Program-made: the position numbers and the translations under genes
Origin: Lacunisphaera sp.
Lineage (GTDB): Bacteria > Verrucomicrobiota > Verrucomicrobiia > Opitutales > Opitutaceae
Assembly (NCBI GenBank): GCA_029945855.1
Contig: JAQSDJ010000012.1
Span: 25,059-89,058 of the forward strand
Direction: 5' to 3'
DNA length: 64,000 bases
Part shown: piece after piece, positions 26,395 to 36,798 of the stretch
How positions within the stretch are numbered: position 1 is the stretch's first letter
Layout of the letters: each line of letters starts with the position of its first letter
The notes under the pieces: model-generated
Databases searched by the model: none
Seen by the model: the letters and a program-made list of their open reading frames with translations, nothing else
Told to the model about the DNA's origin: nothing

Positions 26395-26723
26395 CCAGGA
26401 GGTCCGCCGGAGGCGGCAAGGGGAGGGTGGGTTGATTTTACAATTCGATTTCGTTCGCTGTAGTGAATTGTGAACAACTTTTCCGGGGTTTTTCTCATTT
26501 AACACTTGATGTAGGGTGAAGCCGCCTGCTTTTGTAACTGTTCCATTCGTCACTTACAGCCACTGCAGCCAAACTGGAGAGGCACCTGAGACGCCACGAT
26601 TTCGGACGGTTTTCCACCGAAATTCGTGTTTCAAACCAAAGCGCGAAATAAGTGCTTGCTGGGGCCATCGTCTCCGGTAGGTTTCGCGCCTTTTCCACTT
26701 TCCCCAACCTTCTATCCAACCAC

Positions 26724-27113
26724 ATGCCAACCATCAACCAACTCGTGAGAAAGGGACGTCGCAAGATCGTCGCGAAGTCCAAGGCTCCGGCGTTGCAGGG
26801 TAATCCCTTCCGCCGCGGCGTCTGTGTGCAGGTTATGACCCGCACGCCGAAGAAGCCGAACTCGGCCATCCGCAAGGTCGCCAAGGTCCGCCTCACGAAC
26901 GGCACGGAGGTCATCTCCTACATCCCCGACGAGGGCCACAACCTCCAGGAGCACTCCATTGTGCTCGTGCGCGGCGGCCGCGTGAAGGATCTCCCCGGTG
27001 TGCGCTATCACATCGTTCGCGGCACGCTCGACGCCACCGGCGTCGAGAAGCGCCGTCGCTCCCGCTCCAAATACGGCGTCAAGCGCCCGAAAGCCGCCAA
27101 GGCTTCCGCCTAA
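26724..27113 (+). CDS. rpsL: 30S ribosomal protein S12
   Basis: [30 protein letters not shown]. Confidence 0.98.
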   Translation: MPTINQLVRKGRRKIVAKSKAPALQGNPFRRGVCVQVMTRTPKKPNSAIRKVAKVRLTNGTEVISYIPDEGHNLQEHSIVLVRGGRVKDLPGVRYHIVRGTLDATGVEKRRRSRSKYGVKRPKAAKASA

Positions 27114-27136
27114 CCCTCGTTCTTTTTTAAGCCGCC

Positions 27137-27610
27137 ATGTCACGTCGCCGCAGAGCCACTCACCGTCCCACCGTTCCGGATGTCCGCTATAACAGCGCCC
27201 TGGTTACGCACCTCATCAATGTCATCATGAAGAGCGGCAAGCGCACGCTCGCCGAGCGCATCGTCTACGGTGCCTTCGAGAAGGTGAGCGAGAAGCTCCA
27301 GAAGGGCGACCCGGTCGACCTGCTGATGGGCGCGATGGAAAACGCCCGCCCGAAGCTCGAGGTCAAGAGCCGCCGCGTCGGCGGCGCCACCTACCAGGTG
27401 CCCGTGGAAATTTCGTTCGAGCGTCAGGAATCCCTGGCGCTCCGCTGGATTGTCGCCGCCGCCAACGGCCGCAAGGGCGTGCCTATGCGCGAGGCGATCG
27501 CCGCCGAGATCATCGACGCCTACAACAACACCGGCTCGGTGGTGAAGAAGAAGGAAGAAATGCACAAGATGGCCCAGGCCAACCGCGCCTTCGCCCATCT
27601 CCGCTGGTAA
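27137..27610 (+). CDS. rpsG: 30S ribosomal protein S7
   Basis: MSRRRRATHR...VGGATYQVPVEI. Confidence 0.98.
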   Translation: MSRRRRATHRPTVPDVRYNSALVTHLINVIMKSGKRTLAERIVYGAFEKVSEKLQKGDPVDLLMGAMENARPKLEVKSRRVGGATYQVPVEISFERQESLALRWIVAAANGRKGVPMREAIAAEIIDAYNNTGSVVKKKEEMHKMAQANRAFAHLRW

Positions 27611-27625
27611 GGAATCATCCGCATC

Positions 27626-29821
27626 ATGTCCGTCGCTTCTTCCATCAAGATTACTGTCGTCACCGACAAGGCGAAGATCTCGCCTGTCAACGCCAAGGAC
27701 CGTCCGTTCCCGCTCGAGTGGACGCGCAACATCGGCATCGCCGCGCACATCGACGCCGGCAAGACCACGACGACCGAGCGCATCCTTTTCTACTCCGGCG
27801 CCGTCCACAAGATGGGCGAGGTCCACGAGGGCACCACGGTGACCGACTGGATGGAGCAGGAGCGCGAGCGCGGCATCACCATCACCGCCGCCGCCATCTC
27901 CTGCGCCTGGAACGCCTCCTGGGGCCCTTGGAAGGGGATCAAGCAGCGCATCAATATCATCGACACCCCCGGGCACGTGGACTTCACGGCCGAGGTCGAG
28001 CGCTCGCTCCGCGTGCTGGACGGCGCCGTCGCCGTGTTCTGCGCCGTCGCCGGCGTGCAGCCCCAGTCCGAGACCGTCTGGCGCCAGGCCAACAAATACA
28101 AGGTTCCGCGCGTCGCCTTCATCAACAAGATGGACCGCACCGGCGCCGACTTCTTCCGCGCCGTGTCCGAGATGCGCGAGAAGCTCAAGGCCAACGCCCA
28201 TCCCATTTTCCTGCCCATCGGCAAGGAGGAGAATTTCTCCGGCCTGATCGATCTCGTGCAGAACGTCGCCTACTCCTTCGAGGAGGATCCGAGCGACCAA
28301 CTCGGCATGAACCCGAAGACGATGCCGATCCCGGCCGACCTGGTCGCGCTGACGGCGGAATACCGCACCAAGCTCATCGAGGCGGTCTGTGACTATGACG
28401 ATGTCATCGCCGAGAAATATCTCAACGGCGAGGAGATCTCCGTCCCCGAGTTGATGCTCGGCGTGCGCAAGGCCACCATCTCGCTCCAGTTCACCGGCGT
28501 GATCCCCGGTTCCGCGTTCAAGAAGAAGGGCGTGCAGCGCCTCCTGGACTGCGTGGTCAACTATCTCCCGAGCCCGATCGACGTCCCCCCCATGCAGGGC
28601 CTGGACAGCGACGGCAAGACGGTCGAGGCCGTCGTCGATGACAAGGGCAAGATGGCCGGTCTGGCCTTCAAGCTCTGGAACGACCCCTTCGTGGGTCGGC
28701 TCGTGTTCTTCCGCGTTTACACCGGCACGCTGCCCAAGGGCATGTCGCTCTACAACCCGCGCACCCGCCGCACCGAGCGCGTCTCGCGCCTCGTGCTCAT
28801 GCGCGCGATTGAGCGCGAGGAAATCGACCTCGCCTACTCGGGTGACATCTGCGCCGTCGTCGGCGTCAAGGAGGTCATTACCGGTGACACGCTCTGCGAC
28901 GAGGATTTCGACATCCGCCTCGAGCCGCCGTCCTTCCCCGAGCCCGTCATCTCGATGTCCATCGAACCGAACTCGAAGGCCGACCAGGAAAAGATGGGCA
29001 TCGCGCTCCAGCGCCTGGTCGCCGAGGATCCCACGCTCCGCGTCAAGACGGACCAGGACACCGGCCAGATCATTCTCGCCGGCATGGGCGAACTGCATCT
29101 CGACATCATCCGCGACCGCATGAAGCGCGAGTTCAAGGTCGAGGCGACCTCGGGCAAGCCGCAGATCGCCTACCGCGAGACCGTGCATGGCTCCGCCGAG
29201 GGCGAAGGCAAGTTCATCCGCCAGTCCGGCGGCAAGGGCCAATACGGCCATGTCTGCATCAAGCTCGAGCCGAACGGCAAGGGTAAGGGCATTGAGGTCA
29301 TCAACGACATCGTCGGCGGCTCCATCCCGAAGGAATTCATCAAGCCCGCCACCGAGGGCATCATGGAGGGCTGCAACAACGGCGTCGTCGCCGGCTTCCC
29401 GGTCGTCGACGTCATCATCCACCTCACCGACGGCTCGTTCCACGAGGTGGACTCGTCCGAGCTCGCGTTCAAGATGGCCGGCATCTTCGCCTTCAAGGAC
29501 GCGATGAAAAAAGCCAAGCCCGCGTTGCTCGAGCCCATCATGGGCGTCGAGGTCACCACGCCCGAGGAATACCAGGGCGACCTGATGGGCGACATCAACC
29601 GCCGGCGCGGCCAGATCCAGAGCCTGGAGAACAAGGCCGGCGCCTGCATCATCAACGCGCACGTCCCGCTCGAAATGCTCTTCGGTTACGTCACCGACAT
29701 CCGCTCCCTCTCCAAGGGCCGCGCCAGCGCCGGCATCACCCCGTCGCACTTCGAGCAGGTTCCGAACTCGCTCCTTGCCAAGATCGTCGAGAGCTCCTCC
29801 AAGGCTCCCGCCCGCACCTGA
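27626..29821 (+). CDS. fusA: Elongation factor G (about 25-residue N-terminal extension)
   Basis: AHIDAGKTTTTERILFYSG, DTPGHVDFT; position after rpsG. Confidence 0.97.
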   Translation: MSVASSIKITVVTDKAKISPVNAKDRPFPLEWTRNIGIAAHIDAGKTTTTERILFYSGAVHKMGEVHEGTTVTDWMEQERERGITITAAAISCAWNASWGPWKGIKQRINIIDTPGHVDFTAEVERSLRVLDGAVAVFCAVAGVQPQSETVWRQANKYKVPRVAFINKMDRTGADFFRAVSEMREKLKANAHPIFLPIGKEENFSGLIDLVQNVAYSFEEDPSDQLGMNPKTMPIPADLVALTAEYRTKLIEAVCDYDDVIAEKYLNGEEISVPELMLGVRKATISLQFTGVIPGSAFKKKGVQRLLDCVVNYLPSPIDVPPMQGLDSDGKTVEAVVDDKGKMAGLAFKLWNDPFVGRLVFFRVYTGTLPKGMSLYNPRTRRTERVSRLVLMRAIEREEIDLAYSGDICAVVGVKEVITGDTLCDEDFDIRLEPPSFPEPVISMSIEPNSKADQEKMGIALQRLVAEDPTLRVKTDQDTGQIILAGMGELHLDIIRDRMKREFKVEATSGKPQIAYRETVHGSAEGEGKFIRQSGGKGQYGHVCIKLEPNGKGKGIEVINDIVGGSIPKEFIKPATEGIMEGCNNGVVAGFPVVDVIIHLTDGSFHEVDSSELAFKMAGIFAFKDAMKKAKPALLEPIMGVEVTTPEEYQGDLMGDINRRRGQIQSLENKAGACIINAHVPLEMLFGYVTDIRSLSKGRASAGITPSHFEQVPNSLLAKIVESSSKAPART

Positions 29822-29848
29822 TTTTCAACCCTCGTTCTTTATCCCGCC

Positions 29849-30157
29849 ATGAAAGGCCAACGCATTCGCATCAAACTCCAGGGCTACGACTATCGCGTCA
29901 TCGACCAGTCGGCCGTGGAAATCGTGGAAACCGCCAAGCGCTCCGGCGCCCGGGTCTCGGGTCCCATCCCGCTGCCCACCCACATCGTGAAGCTGTCGGT
30001 CAACCGCTCCCCGCACGTCGACAAGAAGTCCATGGAGCAGTTCGAATCCCGCACGCACAAGCGCCTCATCGACATCCTCGAGCCGACCGCCCAGACGGTC
30101 GACGAGCTCAAGAAACTCAATCTCCCGTCCGGCGTCGACATCACCATCAACGTCTAA
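29849..30157 (+). CDS. rpsJ: 30S ribosomal protein S10
   Basis: [18 protein letters not shown]...GPIPLPT. Confidence 0.98.
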   Translation: MKGQRIRIKLQGYDYRVIDQSAVEIVETAKRSGARVSGPIPLPTHIVKLSVNRSPHVDKKSMEQFESRTHKRLIDILEPTAQTVDELKKLNLPSGVDITINV

Positions 30158-30179
30158 AATTTTAACCCACCAACCATCT

Positions 30180-30216
30180 TAGCCAAGCCAGCCGGCTCAC
30201 CCCGGCCCTTGCTAAA
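30180..30216 (+). promoter_or_regulatory. Imperfect hairpin in the 105-nt rpsJ-rplC spacer
   Basis: TTAGCCAAGCCAGCCGG...CCGGCCCTTGCTAA. Confidence 0.35.
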
Positions 30217-30262
30217 GTAGGTCTAAACAAACGGCGCTCACCCGCCACCTACCACTTAGCCC

Positions 30263-30907
30263 ATGATCGCTACACTATTAGGAAAAAAAATCGGCATGAC
30301 CCAGGTCTACGACGCCCAAAACGTCCTGGTCCCGGTCACCGTGGTTGAAGCCGGCCCCTGCCCGGTTGTCCAGGTCAAGACGGTCGAGAACGACGGCTAC
30401 AACGCCGTCCAGATCGGCTTCGGCGCCCGGAAACCGCAGAATGCCACCAAGGCCGAGTCCGCCCACGCCAAGAAGGCCGGCCTCGATGTCACGCCCCGCG
30501 TGCTGAACGAAATCCGCCTCACCGAGGCCGCCTCCGTCAAGCCCGGCGACGTCCTCACCGTCGCGGTCTTCACCGAAGGCCAGATCATCGACGTGCTCGG
30601 CGTCTCCAAGGGCAAGAGCTTCCAGGGCGTCGTGAAGCGCTTCCGCACCGCCGGCGGCCCCGCCTCCCACGGCTCCATGTTCCACCGCCGCATCGGCGCC
30701 ATCGGCATGCGCCAGACCCCCGGCCGCGTGTTCAAGAACCAGGCGATGCCCGGCCACATGGGCAGTGATTTCCGCACCGTGCAGAACCTGCGCGTCGTGA
30801 AGATCATCGCCGACAAGAACCTCATCCTCGTCAAGGGCGCCATCCCCGGCGCCAACGGCGACGATGTCATCATCCGCTCCGGCAAGAAAGCCCCGAAGAA
30901 AGCCTGA
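30263..30907 (+). CDS. rplC: 50S ribosomal protein L3
   Basis: [30 protein letters not shown]. Confidence 0.97.
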   Translation: MIATLLGKKIGMTQVYDAQNVLVPVTVVEAGPCPVVQVKTVENDGYNAVQIGFGARKPQNATKAESAHAKKAGLDVTPRVLNEIRLTEAASVKPGDVLTVAVFTEGQIIDVLGVSKGKSFQGVVKRFRTAGGPASHGSMFHRRIGAIGMRQTPGRVFKNQAMPGHMGSDFRTVQNLRVVKIIADKNLILVKGAIPGANGDDVIIRSGKKAPKKA

Positions 30908-30927
30908 TCCCCCGGAGAACGCATAAC

Positions 30928-31560
30928 ATGAAGCTCAAAATTTTCACACCCGACGCCACGAAGAGTTCCGAGCAGGACTTCAACCTCCCGGTCTTCGAGG
31001 GCAGCCGCGGCCTCCAGGCCGTCAAGGAAGTCGTCGTCGCCCACAAGGCCAACGCCCGCCTCGGCACCCACTCCACCAAGACCCGCGGCGAAGTCCGCGG
31101 CGGCGGCAAGAAGCCCTGGGCCCAGAAGGGCACCGGCCGCGCCCGCGCCGGCTCCACCCGCTCCCCCCTCTGGGGTGGCGGCGGCGTCGTGTTCGGCCCG
31201 AAGCCCCGCGACTATACCAAGAAGATCAATGGCAAGGTGAAGGCCCTCGCCTTCAACCGCGCCCTCTTCGACCGCGCCAGCGCCGGTGACGTCAGCGTCA
31301 TCGAGTCCTTCGCTCCGAAGCAGGCTAAGGCCAAGCTCATGAACGAGATCATCGGCCGCATCGCCCCCAAGGGCAAGGTGCTCATCGTCGACGCTCCGTT
31401 CAACACGGAGTCGACCCGCGCCGCCCGCAACCTGAAGCGCGTCACGCTGCAGGATGCTTCCAAACTCAACACGCTCGATCTCGTCACCTACAGCTGGATC
31501 GTTGTTTCCAGCAAGGCGCTCGAGACGATCATCGCCCGCACCAACGGAGGTCAGTCATGA
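30928..31560 (+). CDS. rplD: 50S ribosomal protein L4
   Basis: [33 protein letters not shown]. Confidence 0.97.
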   Translation: MKLKIFTPDATKSSEQDFNLPVFEGSRGLQAVKEVVVAHKANARLGTHSTKTRGEVRGGGKKPWAQKGTGRARAGSTRSPLWGGGGVVFGPKPRDYTKKINGKVKALAFNRALFDRASAGDVSVIESFAPKQAKAKLMNEIIGRIAPKGKVLIVDAPFNTESTRAARNLKRVTLQDASKLNTLDLVTYSWIVVSSKALETIIARTNGGQS

Positions 31561-31841
31561 TTAACGCCGCTGCAGTCATCAAAACCATCCGCATGACGGA
31601 GAAGTCCAACAAGCTCTCCTCGAACTACGGCCAATACACCTTCGAGGTTTATCCGTCCGCCACGAAATACACCGTGCGCGAGGCCGTCGAGCAGACCTTC
31701 AAGGTCACCGTCACCCGCGTGAACATCCAGAACCGCGCCGGCAAGCCGAAGCGCACCCGCAAGGGCCTCGCCACGCACGCGTCCGACAGCAAGCGCGCCA
31801 TCGTCACCCTGAAGTCGGGCGACAAGATCGAGCTCGTCTGA
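31557..31841 (+). CDS. rplW: 50S ribosomal protein L23
   Basis: Overlaps rplD by ATGA; RMTEKSNKLSSNYGQYTFEVYPSATKY. Confidence 0.95.
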   Translation: MINAAAVIKTIRMTEKSNKLSSNYGQYTFEVYPSATKYTVREAVEQTFKVTVTRVNIQNRAGKPKRTRKGLATHASDSKRAIVTLKSGDKIELV

Positions 31842-31861
31842 GCCCCCGGAGACCACCCACC

Positions 31862-32728
31862 ATGGCCCTTAAATCCTTCCGTCCCCTCACCGCGTCCCTC
31901 CGGTTCACCACCCTGAACCGCCCGGATGGCATTTCCAAGAAGCGCCCCGAGCGCTCGCTCGTCGAGTCGAAGTCCAAGACCGGCGGCCGCAACGTCTACG
32001 GCCGCATCACCTCGCGCCGGCGCGGCGGCGGTCACAAGAAGCTTTACCGCATCATCGACTTCAAGCGCGCCAAGCTCGACATGCCCGCCAAGGTCCAGGC
32101 GATCGAATACGATCCCAACCGCACCGCGCTGCTCGCGCTGCTGGCCTACACCGACGGCACCAAGGCCTACATCCTCGCGCCCGCGGGCCTCAAGGCCGGC
32201 GACACCGTCTATAGCGCGATGAAGACCGACTCGAACGACTACCGTCCGGGCAACTCGTTCCCGCTGGCCGTCATCCCGCCCGCCACGAAGCTGCACGCCG
32301 TCGAGCTGCTGCCCGGAAAGGGCGCCCAGATCGCCCGCTCCGCCGGCACCTCCGCCGAGCTCGTCACCGTCGAGAACGGCTTCGCCCAGCTCCGCCTCAC
32401 CTCCGGCGAGACCCGCCTGGTCAACGCCAAGTGCCGCGCCACCATCGGCGAGGTTTCCAACGCCGACCACGGCAAGCGTTCGCTCGGCAAGGCCGGTCGC
32501 AACCGCTGGCTCGGCAAGCGCCCCCGCGTCCGCGGCGTCGCCATGAACCCGGTCGACCACCCCAACGGTGGCGGTCAGGGCAAGTCCAAGGGTGGTGGCG
32601 GTCGCCAGCACCTCGTCTCCCCCTGGGGCCAGCTCGCGAAGGGTTTCCCGACGCGCCGCCGCTCCAAGCTGTCCAGCACCTTCATCCTCGTGCGCGCCAA
32701 CGGCCGCCCGCCGCGCAACAAGAAATAA
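31862..32728 (+). CDS. rplB: 50S ribosomal protein L2
   Basis: RGVAMNPVDHPNGGGQGKSKGGGGRQHLVSPWG. Confidence 0.98.
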   Translation: MALKSFRPLTASLRFTTLNRPDGISKKRPERSLVESKSKTGGRNVYGRITSRRRGGGHKKLYRIIDFKRAKLDMPAKVQAIEYDPNRTALLALLAYTDGTKAYILAPAGLKAGDTVYSAMKTDSNDYRPGNSFPLAVIPPATKLHAVELLPGKGAQIARSAGTSAELVTVENGFAQLRLTSGETRLVNAKCRATIGEVSNADHGKRSLGKAGRNRWLGKRPRVRGVAMNPVDHPNGGGQGKSKGGGGRQHLVSPWGQLAKGFPTRRRSKLSSTFILVRANGRPPRNKK

Positions 32729-32746
32729 TCCCAACGACCCCGCACC

Positions 32747-33025
32747 ATGGCACGTTCCATCAAGAAAGGTTTCTTTGTCGACTACCACCTCCTGGAAAAA
32801 ATCCAGAAGGCGGCCAAGGTCGCCGGCACCCGCAAGCCCATCCAGACTTGGAGCCGCCGCTCGACCATCACGCCCGAGTTCGTCGGCCACACCATCAGCG
32901 TCCACAACGGCAAGACCCACGTGGCCGTCTACATCACCGAGAACATGGTCGGGCACAAGCTCGGCGAGTTCGCGCCGACGCGCATCTTCAAGGCGCACGG
33001 CGGCATGACCCGCAAGGAAATCTAA
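32747..33025 (+). CDS. rpsS: 30S ribosomal protein S19
   Basis: [40 protein letters not shown]. Confidence 0.98.
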   Translation: MARSIKKGFFVDYHLLEKIQKAAKVAGTRKPIQTWSRRSTITPEFVGHTISVHNGKTHVAVYITENMVGHKLGEFAPTRIFKAHGGMTRKEI

Positions 33026-33051
33026 GGCGCCCGCCAACCGGAAACACCCAC

Positions 33052-33393
33052 ATGGAAATCCAAGCTCTCACCCGCAACGCGCGCATGTCGCCCCGCAAGG
33101 TCCGCGAAGTCGCGAACCTCATCCAGGGCCGCAGCGTCAACGAGGCCATCGACTTTCTCACGCTCATCCCGCGCAAGTCCGCCCGCCTCCTCGCCAAGAC
33201 GCTCAAGAGCGCCGTGGCCAACGCCGAGAACAACAACAGCCTCTCGGCCGACCAGCTCACCGTCCACCGCGCCCTCGTCGAGTGCGGCCCCGTCCTCAAG
33301 CGTTTCAAGGCCGGCGCCAAGGGCTCGGCCAAGCCGCGCGTCAAGCGCATGTCGCACCTCCGCATCGTCCTCACCGACGGCAAATCCAACTAA
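33052..33393 (+). CDS. rplV: 50S ribosomal protein L22
   Basis: ARMSPRKVREVANLIQGRSV, RVKRMSHLRIVLTD. Confidence 0.96.
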   Translation: MEIQALTRNARMSPRKVREVANLIQGRSVNEAIDFLTLIPRKSARLLAKTLKSAVANAENNNSLSADQLTVHRALVECGPVLKRFKAGAKGSAKPRVKRMSHLRIVLTDGKSN

Positions 33394-33401
33394 CTCTTCC
33401 C

Positions 33402-34031
33402 ATGGGACAAAAGACCAACCCTACAGGCTTCCGCCTCGCCGTCCGCCGCAACTGGCAGTCACGCTGGTTCGCCCGCAAGAAGGATTTCGCCAAGCTCCTC
33501 CATGAGGACCAGGTCATCCGCGCCACGCTGATGGAAAAGCTCAAGCAGGCCTCGGTGCCGCGCATCTTCATCGAGCGCGCCGGCAACCGCGTCCGCGTCA
33601 AGATCTTCACCGCCCGCCCCGGCATCGTCATCGGCAAGAAGGGCCAGGAGGTCGAGAACATGAAGGTCGCCCTCGGCAAGCTCACCGGCAAGGAGGTCCT
33701 CCTCGACATCCAGGAAGTGAAGAAACCCGAGATCGAGGCCCAGCTCGTGGCCGAGAACGTCGCCCTCCAGCTCGAGCGCCGCATCGCCTTCCGCCGCGCC
33801 ATCAAGAAGTCCATCCAGATCGCGATGTCCCTCGGTATCGACGGCATCAAGATCCAGTGCTCGGGCCGCCTCGGCGGCGCCGACATCGCCCGCCGCGAAT
33901 GGCAGAAACAGGGCCGCGTGCCGCTGCAAACCCTGCGCGAGAACATCGAATACGGCTTCGCCGAGGCCCAGACCGTCTGGGGCAAGATCGGTGTCAAATG
34001 CTGGATCTGCAAAAAAGACGAAGCCAACTAA
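33402..34031 (+). CDS. rpsC: 30S ribosomal protein S3
   Basis: MGQKTNPTGFRLAVRRNW, KH domain PGIVIGKKGQEV. Confidence 0.97.
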   Translation: MGQKTNPTGFRLAVRRNWQSRWFARKKDFAKLLHEDQVIRATLMEKLKQASVPRIFIERAGNRVRVKIFTARPGIVIGKKGQEVENMKVALGKLTGKEVLLDIQEVKKPEIEAQLVAENVALQLERRIAFRRAIKKSIQIAMSLGIDGIKIQCSGRLGGADIARREWQKQGRVPLQTLRENIEYGFAEAQTVWGKIGVKCWICKKDEAN

Positions 34032-34077
34032 CCTTTTCAACCGGCACCGAGCCTGACGCTCACCGCCCACCGATTCC

Positions 34078-34503
34078 ATGCCTGCTCTAGCTCCCTCCCG
34101 CACCAAATACCGCAAGTCGATGAAAGGCTCGCGCGCTGGCAATGCCAAGCGCGGCAACACCCTCGCCTTCGGCGAATTCGGCCTGCAGTCCCTCTCGCGC
34201 GGTCCCATGACCGGTCAGCAGATCGAGGCCGCCCGCGTCACCATCGCCCGCCACCTCAAGCGCAAGGGCAAGCTCTGGATCCGCATCTTCCCGCACAAGC
34301 CCGTCACCAAGAAGCCCGCCGAGGTCCGCATGGGCCAGGGCAAGGGCCCGGTCGAATTCTACGTCGCCGTCATCAAGCCCGGCGCCGTCCTCTTCGAGCT
34401 CGCCGGCGTTTCCCACAACATCGCCCGGGAGGCCTTCCGCCTCGCCGATGCCAAGCTGCCCTTCCGCTGCCGTTTCATCGTCCGCGAAGGCGCCGTCGTC
34501 TAA
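34078..34503 (+). CDS. rplP: 50S ribosomal protein L16
   Basis: [34 protein letters not shown]. Confidence 0.97.
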   Translation: MPALAPSRTKYRKSMKGSRAGNAKRGNTLAFGEFGLQSLSRGPMTGQQIEAARVTIARHLKRKGKLWIRIFPHKPVTKKPAEVRMGQGKGPVEFYVAVIKPGAVLFELAGVSHNIAREAFRLADAKLPFRCRFIVREGAVV

Positions 34504-34522
34504 TCCCAGGAGAAAGATTGTC

Positions 34523-34723
34523 ATGACTTCCAAAGAAATCCGCGACCTCGCCCCCGCCGAGATCACCACCAAGCTCCGCGAGACCCGCGACCAGCTCCTT
34601 CAGCTCCGCCTGCGCAAGAACACCGGCCAGGTCGAGAAGCCCCACCTCCTGCGCACCTACCGCAAGGACATCGCGCGCCTCGAGACCATCCTCAAGCAGA
34701 AGAAAACCACGAAGGCCGCCTGA
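34523..34723 (+). CDS. rpmC: 50S ribosomal protein L29
   Basis: [36 protein letters not shown]. Confidence 0.95.
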   Translation: MTSKEIRDLAPAEITTKLRETRDQLLQLRLRKNTGQVEKPHLLRTYRKDIARLETILKQKKTTKAA

Positions 34724-34749
34724 GGCCCCGGCGCCAACCGCTCACTCCC

Positions 34750-35103
34750 ATGTCGACTCCCGCACGCAATTCCCGCCGCAAGACTGTCATCGGTTTCGTC
34801 AGCTCCAAGATGGGCGACAAGTCCGTCAAGGTCACCGTCCCCTACAAGACGCCGCACCCGCTTTACCACAAGGTCATCAACCGCAAGACCGTCCTCCACG
34901 TCCACGACGAGAAGAACGAGGCCAAGGTTGGCGACAAGATCGAGGTCATGGAGACCCGCCCGATCAGCCGCCTGAAGCGCTGGCGCGTCATCCGCGTCGT
35001 CGAGGCCTCCGTCGGCCTGGACGTCGTCGCCGTTACCGAGAAGGACGTCGCCGAGGCCGTCCCCACCAAGACCAGCAAGTCCAACGTCACGGCGAAAGCC
35101 TGA
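34750..35103 (+). CDS. rpsQ: 30S ribosomal protein S17 (extended C-terminus)
   Basis: [22 protein letters not shown]; 117 aa. Confidence 0.95.
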   Translation: MSTPARNSRRKTVIGFVSSKMGDKSVKVTVPYKTPHPLYHKVINRKTVLHVHDEKNEAKVGDKIEVMETRPISRLKRWRVIRVVEASVGLDVVAVTEKDVAEAVPTKTSKSNVTAKA

Positions 35104-35123
35104 CCCGCACAGGAGATACCACC

Positions 35124-35489
35124 ATGATCCAGATGCGTTCCATCCTCGATATTGCCGACAACACCGGCGCGCGCCGCGCGTCGATGATCGGCAAGATCGG
35201 CCATCCCTCCCGCTACGCCCACGTCGGTGATATCATCACCATCAACATCAAGGAGAGCAGCACCGACGCCACCGTGAAGAAGGGTGAGGTCGTCAAGGCC
35301 ATCATCGTCCGCACGCGCGCCCCGCTGCGCCGCGCCGACGGCAGCTACCTCCGCTTCGACTCCAACGCCGTCGTCATCATCGGCGAGGACGGCAACCCGA
35401 AGGGCACCCGCATCTTCGGCCCCGTGGCCCGCGAACTCCGCGCCATGAACTACTCGAAGATCATCTCGCTCGCCCCGGAGGTCCTTTAA
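35124..35489 (+). CDS. rplN: 50S ribosomal protein L14
   Basis: [18 protein letters not shown]. Confidence 0.98.
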   Translation: MIQMRSILDIADNTGARRASMIGKIGHPSRYAHVGDIITINIKESSTDATVKKGEVVKAIIVRTRAPLRRADGSYLRFDSNAVVIIGEDGNPKGTRIFGPVARELRAMNYSKIISLAPEVL

Positions 35490-35490
35490 C

Positions 35491-35775
35491 ATGTCCCAGA
35501 AATTTCACATCAAGAAGAGCGACCTCGTGGTCGTCATCGCCGGCGCCCACAAGGGCAAGTCGGGCAAGGTCCTCGAGATCCGCTCGGCCAAGAACCGCGC
35601 CGTCGTCGAGGGCGTCGCCATGATCAAGCGCCACCTCAAGAAGTCCCAGGAAAACCCGCAGGGCAAGATCGCCGAGCGCGAAGGCACGATCCACGTATCG
35701 AACCTCATGCTCCAATCGCGCTACGATTCCTCCAAGCGCGCCAAGAAGACCGCCGCCCCGGCGGGCAAGGCCTGA
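35491..35775 (+). CDS. rplX: 50S ribosomal protein L24
   Basis: KKSDLVVVIAGAHKGKSGKVLEI KOW motif. Confidence 0.96.
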   Translation: MSQKFHIKKSDLVVVIAGAHKGKSGKVLEIRSAKNRAVVEGVAMIKRHLKKSQENPQGKIAEREGTIHVSNLMLQSRYDSSKRAKKTAAPAGKA

Positions 35776-35837
35776 AGGCGAGGGGACACCACTTTTAATA
35801 AAACCACAGCATCCGGGTCGGAAATCCGGTTAGCACC

Positions 35838-36416
35838 ATGAGCAAACAACTTACTCCCCTCCAGAAACACTACGCCGAGACCGTCGCCCCGGCCTTGATG
35901 GCCTCCCGCGGCTACAAGAACAAGCATCAGGTCCCGAAGCTCGAGAAGATCGTCATCAACACCGGCATCTCCTCCGAGGCCGACAAGAACATGATCGCCG
36001 ACGCCGCCCGTGACATCGGCCTCATCGCCGGCCAGAAGCCCGTGCTTAACCGCTCGAAGAAGGCCATCGCCAACTTCAAACTGAAGCCCAACCAGATCAC
36101 CGGCTGCCACGTCACCCTCCGCAGCGAGGCCATGTGGCATTTCCTCATGCGCCTGCTCGCCGTGGCGCTGCCCACCATCCGCGACTTCCGCGGCGTGCCC
36201 AACAAGCTCGACGGCCAGGGCAACTACACCATCGGCATCACCGACTTCACCATCTTCCCCGAGATCGTCGTCGAGAACAACAAGCGCGCCATGGGCCTCG
36301 ACATCACCTTCGTGACCTCCGCCCACACCGACGACGAGGCCCGCGAGCTCCTCAAGCTCCTCGGCATGCCCTTCCGCCGCATCGAGCCCGTCGCCGCCAA
36401 ACCTTCCGCCGCCTAA
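35838..36416 (+). CDS. rplE: 50S ribosomal protein L5
   Basis: KLEKIVINTGISS; GLDITFVTSAHTDDEARELLKLLGMPFR. Confidence 0.97.
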   Translation: MSKQLTPLQKHYAETVAPALMASRGYKNKHQVPKLEKIVINTGISSEADKNMIADAARDIGLIAGQKPVLNRSKKAIANFKLKPNQITGCHVTLRSEAMWHFLMRLLAVALPTIRDFRGVPNKLDGQGNYTIGITDFTIFPEIVVENNKRAMGLDITFVTSAHTDDEARELLKLLGMPFRRIEPVAAKPSAA

Positions 36417-36428
36417 CCCTCCCGCGCC

Positions 36429-36734
36429 ATGCCCAAGACCTCCGCCATCGAACGTAACAAGAAGCGCATCCGCCTCGTCGAGAAGCACGCCGTCAAGCGC
36501 GCCGAGCTGAAGGCTGTCCTCGCCAACCCGGCGACCACGGACGAGGAGTTCTTCGCCGCCCAGAAGAAACTCGCGAAACTCCCCCGCAATTCCTCCAAGG
36601 TCCGCATCCGCAACCGCTGCTCCCTCAGCGGCCGCCCGCGCGGCTTCCACCGCCGCTTCGGCGTCTCCCGCATCACCCTCCGCGAGCTCGCGCTCGCCGG
36701 CAAGATCCCGGGCGTCACCAAGTCCTCCTGGTAA
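36429..36734 (+). CDS. rpsN: 30S ribosomal protein S14 (101 aa, zinc-free form)
   Basis: [28 protein letters not shown]. Confidence 0.96.
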   Translation: MPKTSAIERNKKRIRLVEKHAVKRAELKAVLANPATTDEEFFAAQKKLAKLPRNSSKVRIRNRCSLSGRPRGFHRRFGVSRITLRELALAGKIPGVTKSSW

Positions 36735-36798
36735 AAAACCCTTTCCCGCCGGAAGTCGGATATGATCCGCCGGGCTTCAACCAAAACAACATCCGTCC

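Noticed and set aside
26241-26498. 85-aa minus-strand ORF in the rpoC-rpsL gap
   Set aside because: Runs through hairpins and REP-like sequence; no homologous motif; non-coding interpretation preferred.
27140-29749. 869-aa antisense ORF opposite fusA/rpsG
   Set aside because: Composition artefact of the sense gene; no domain similarity.
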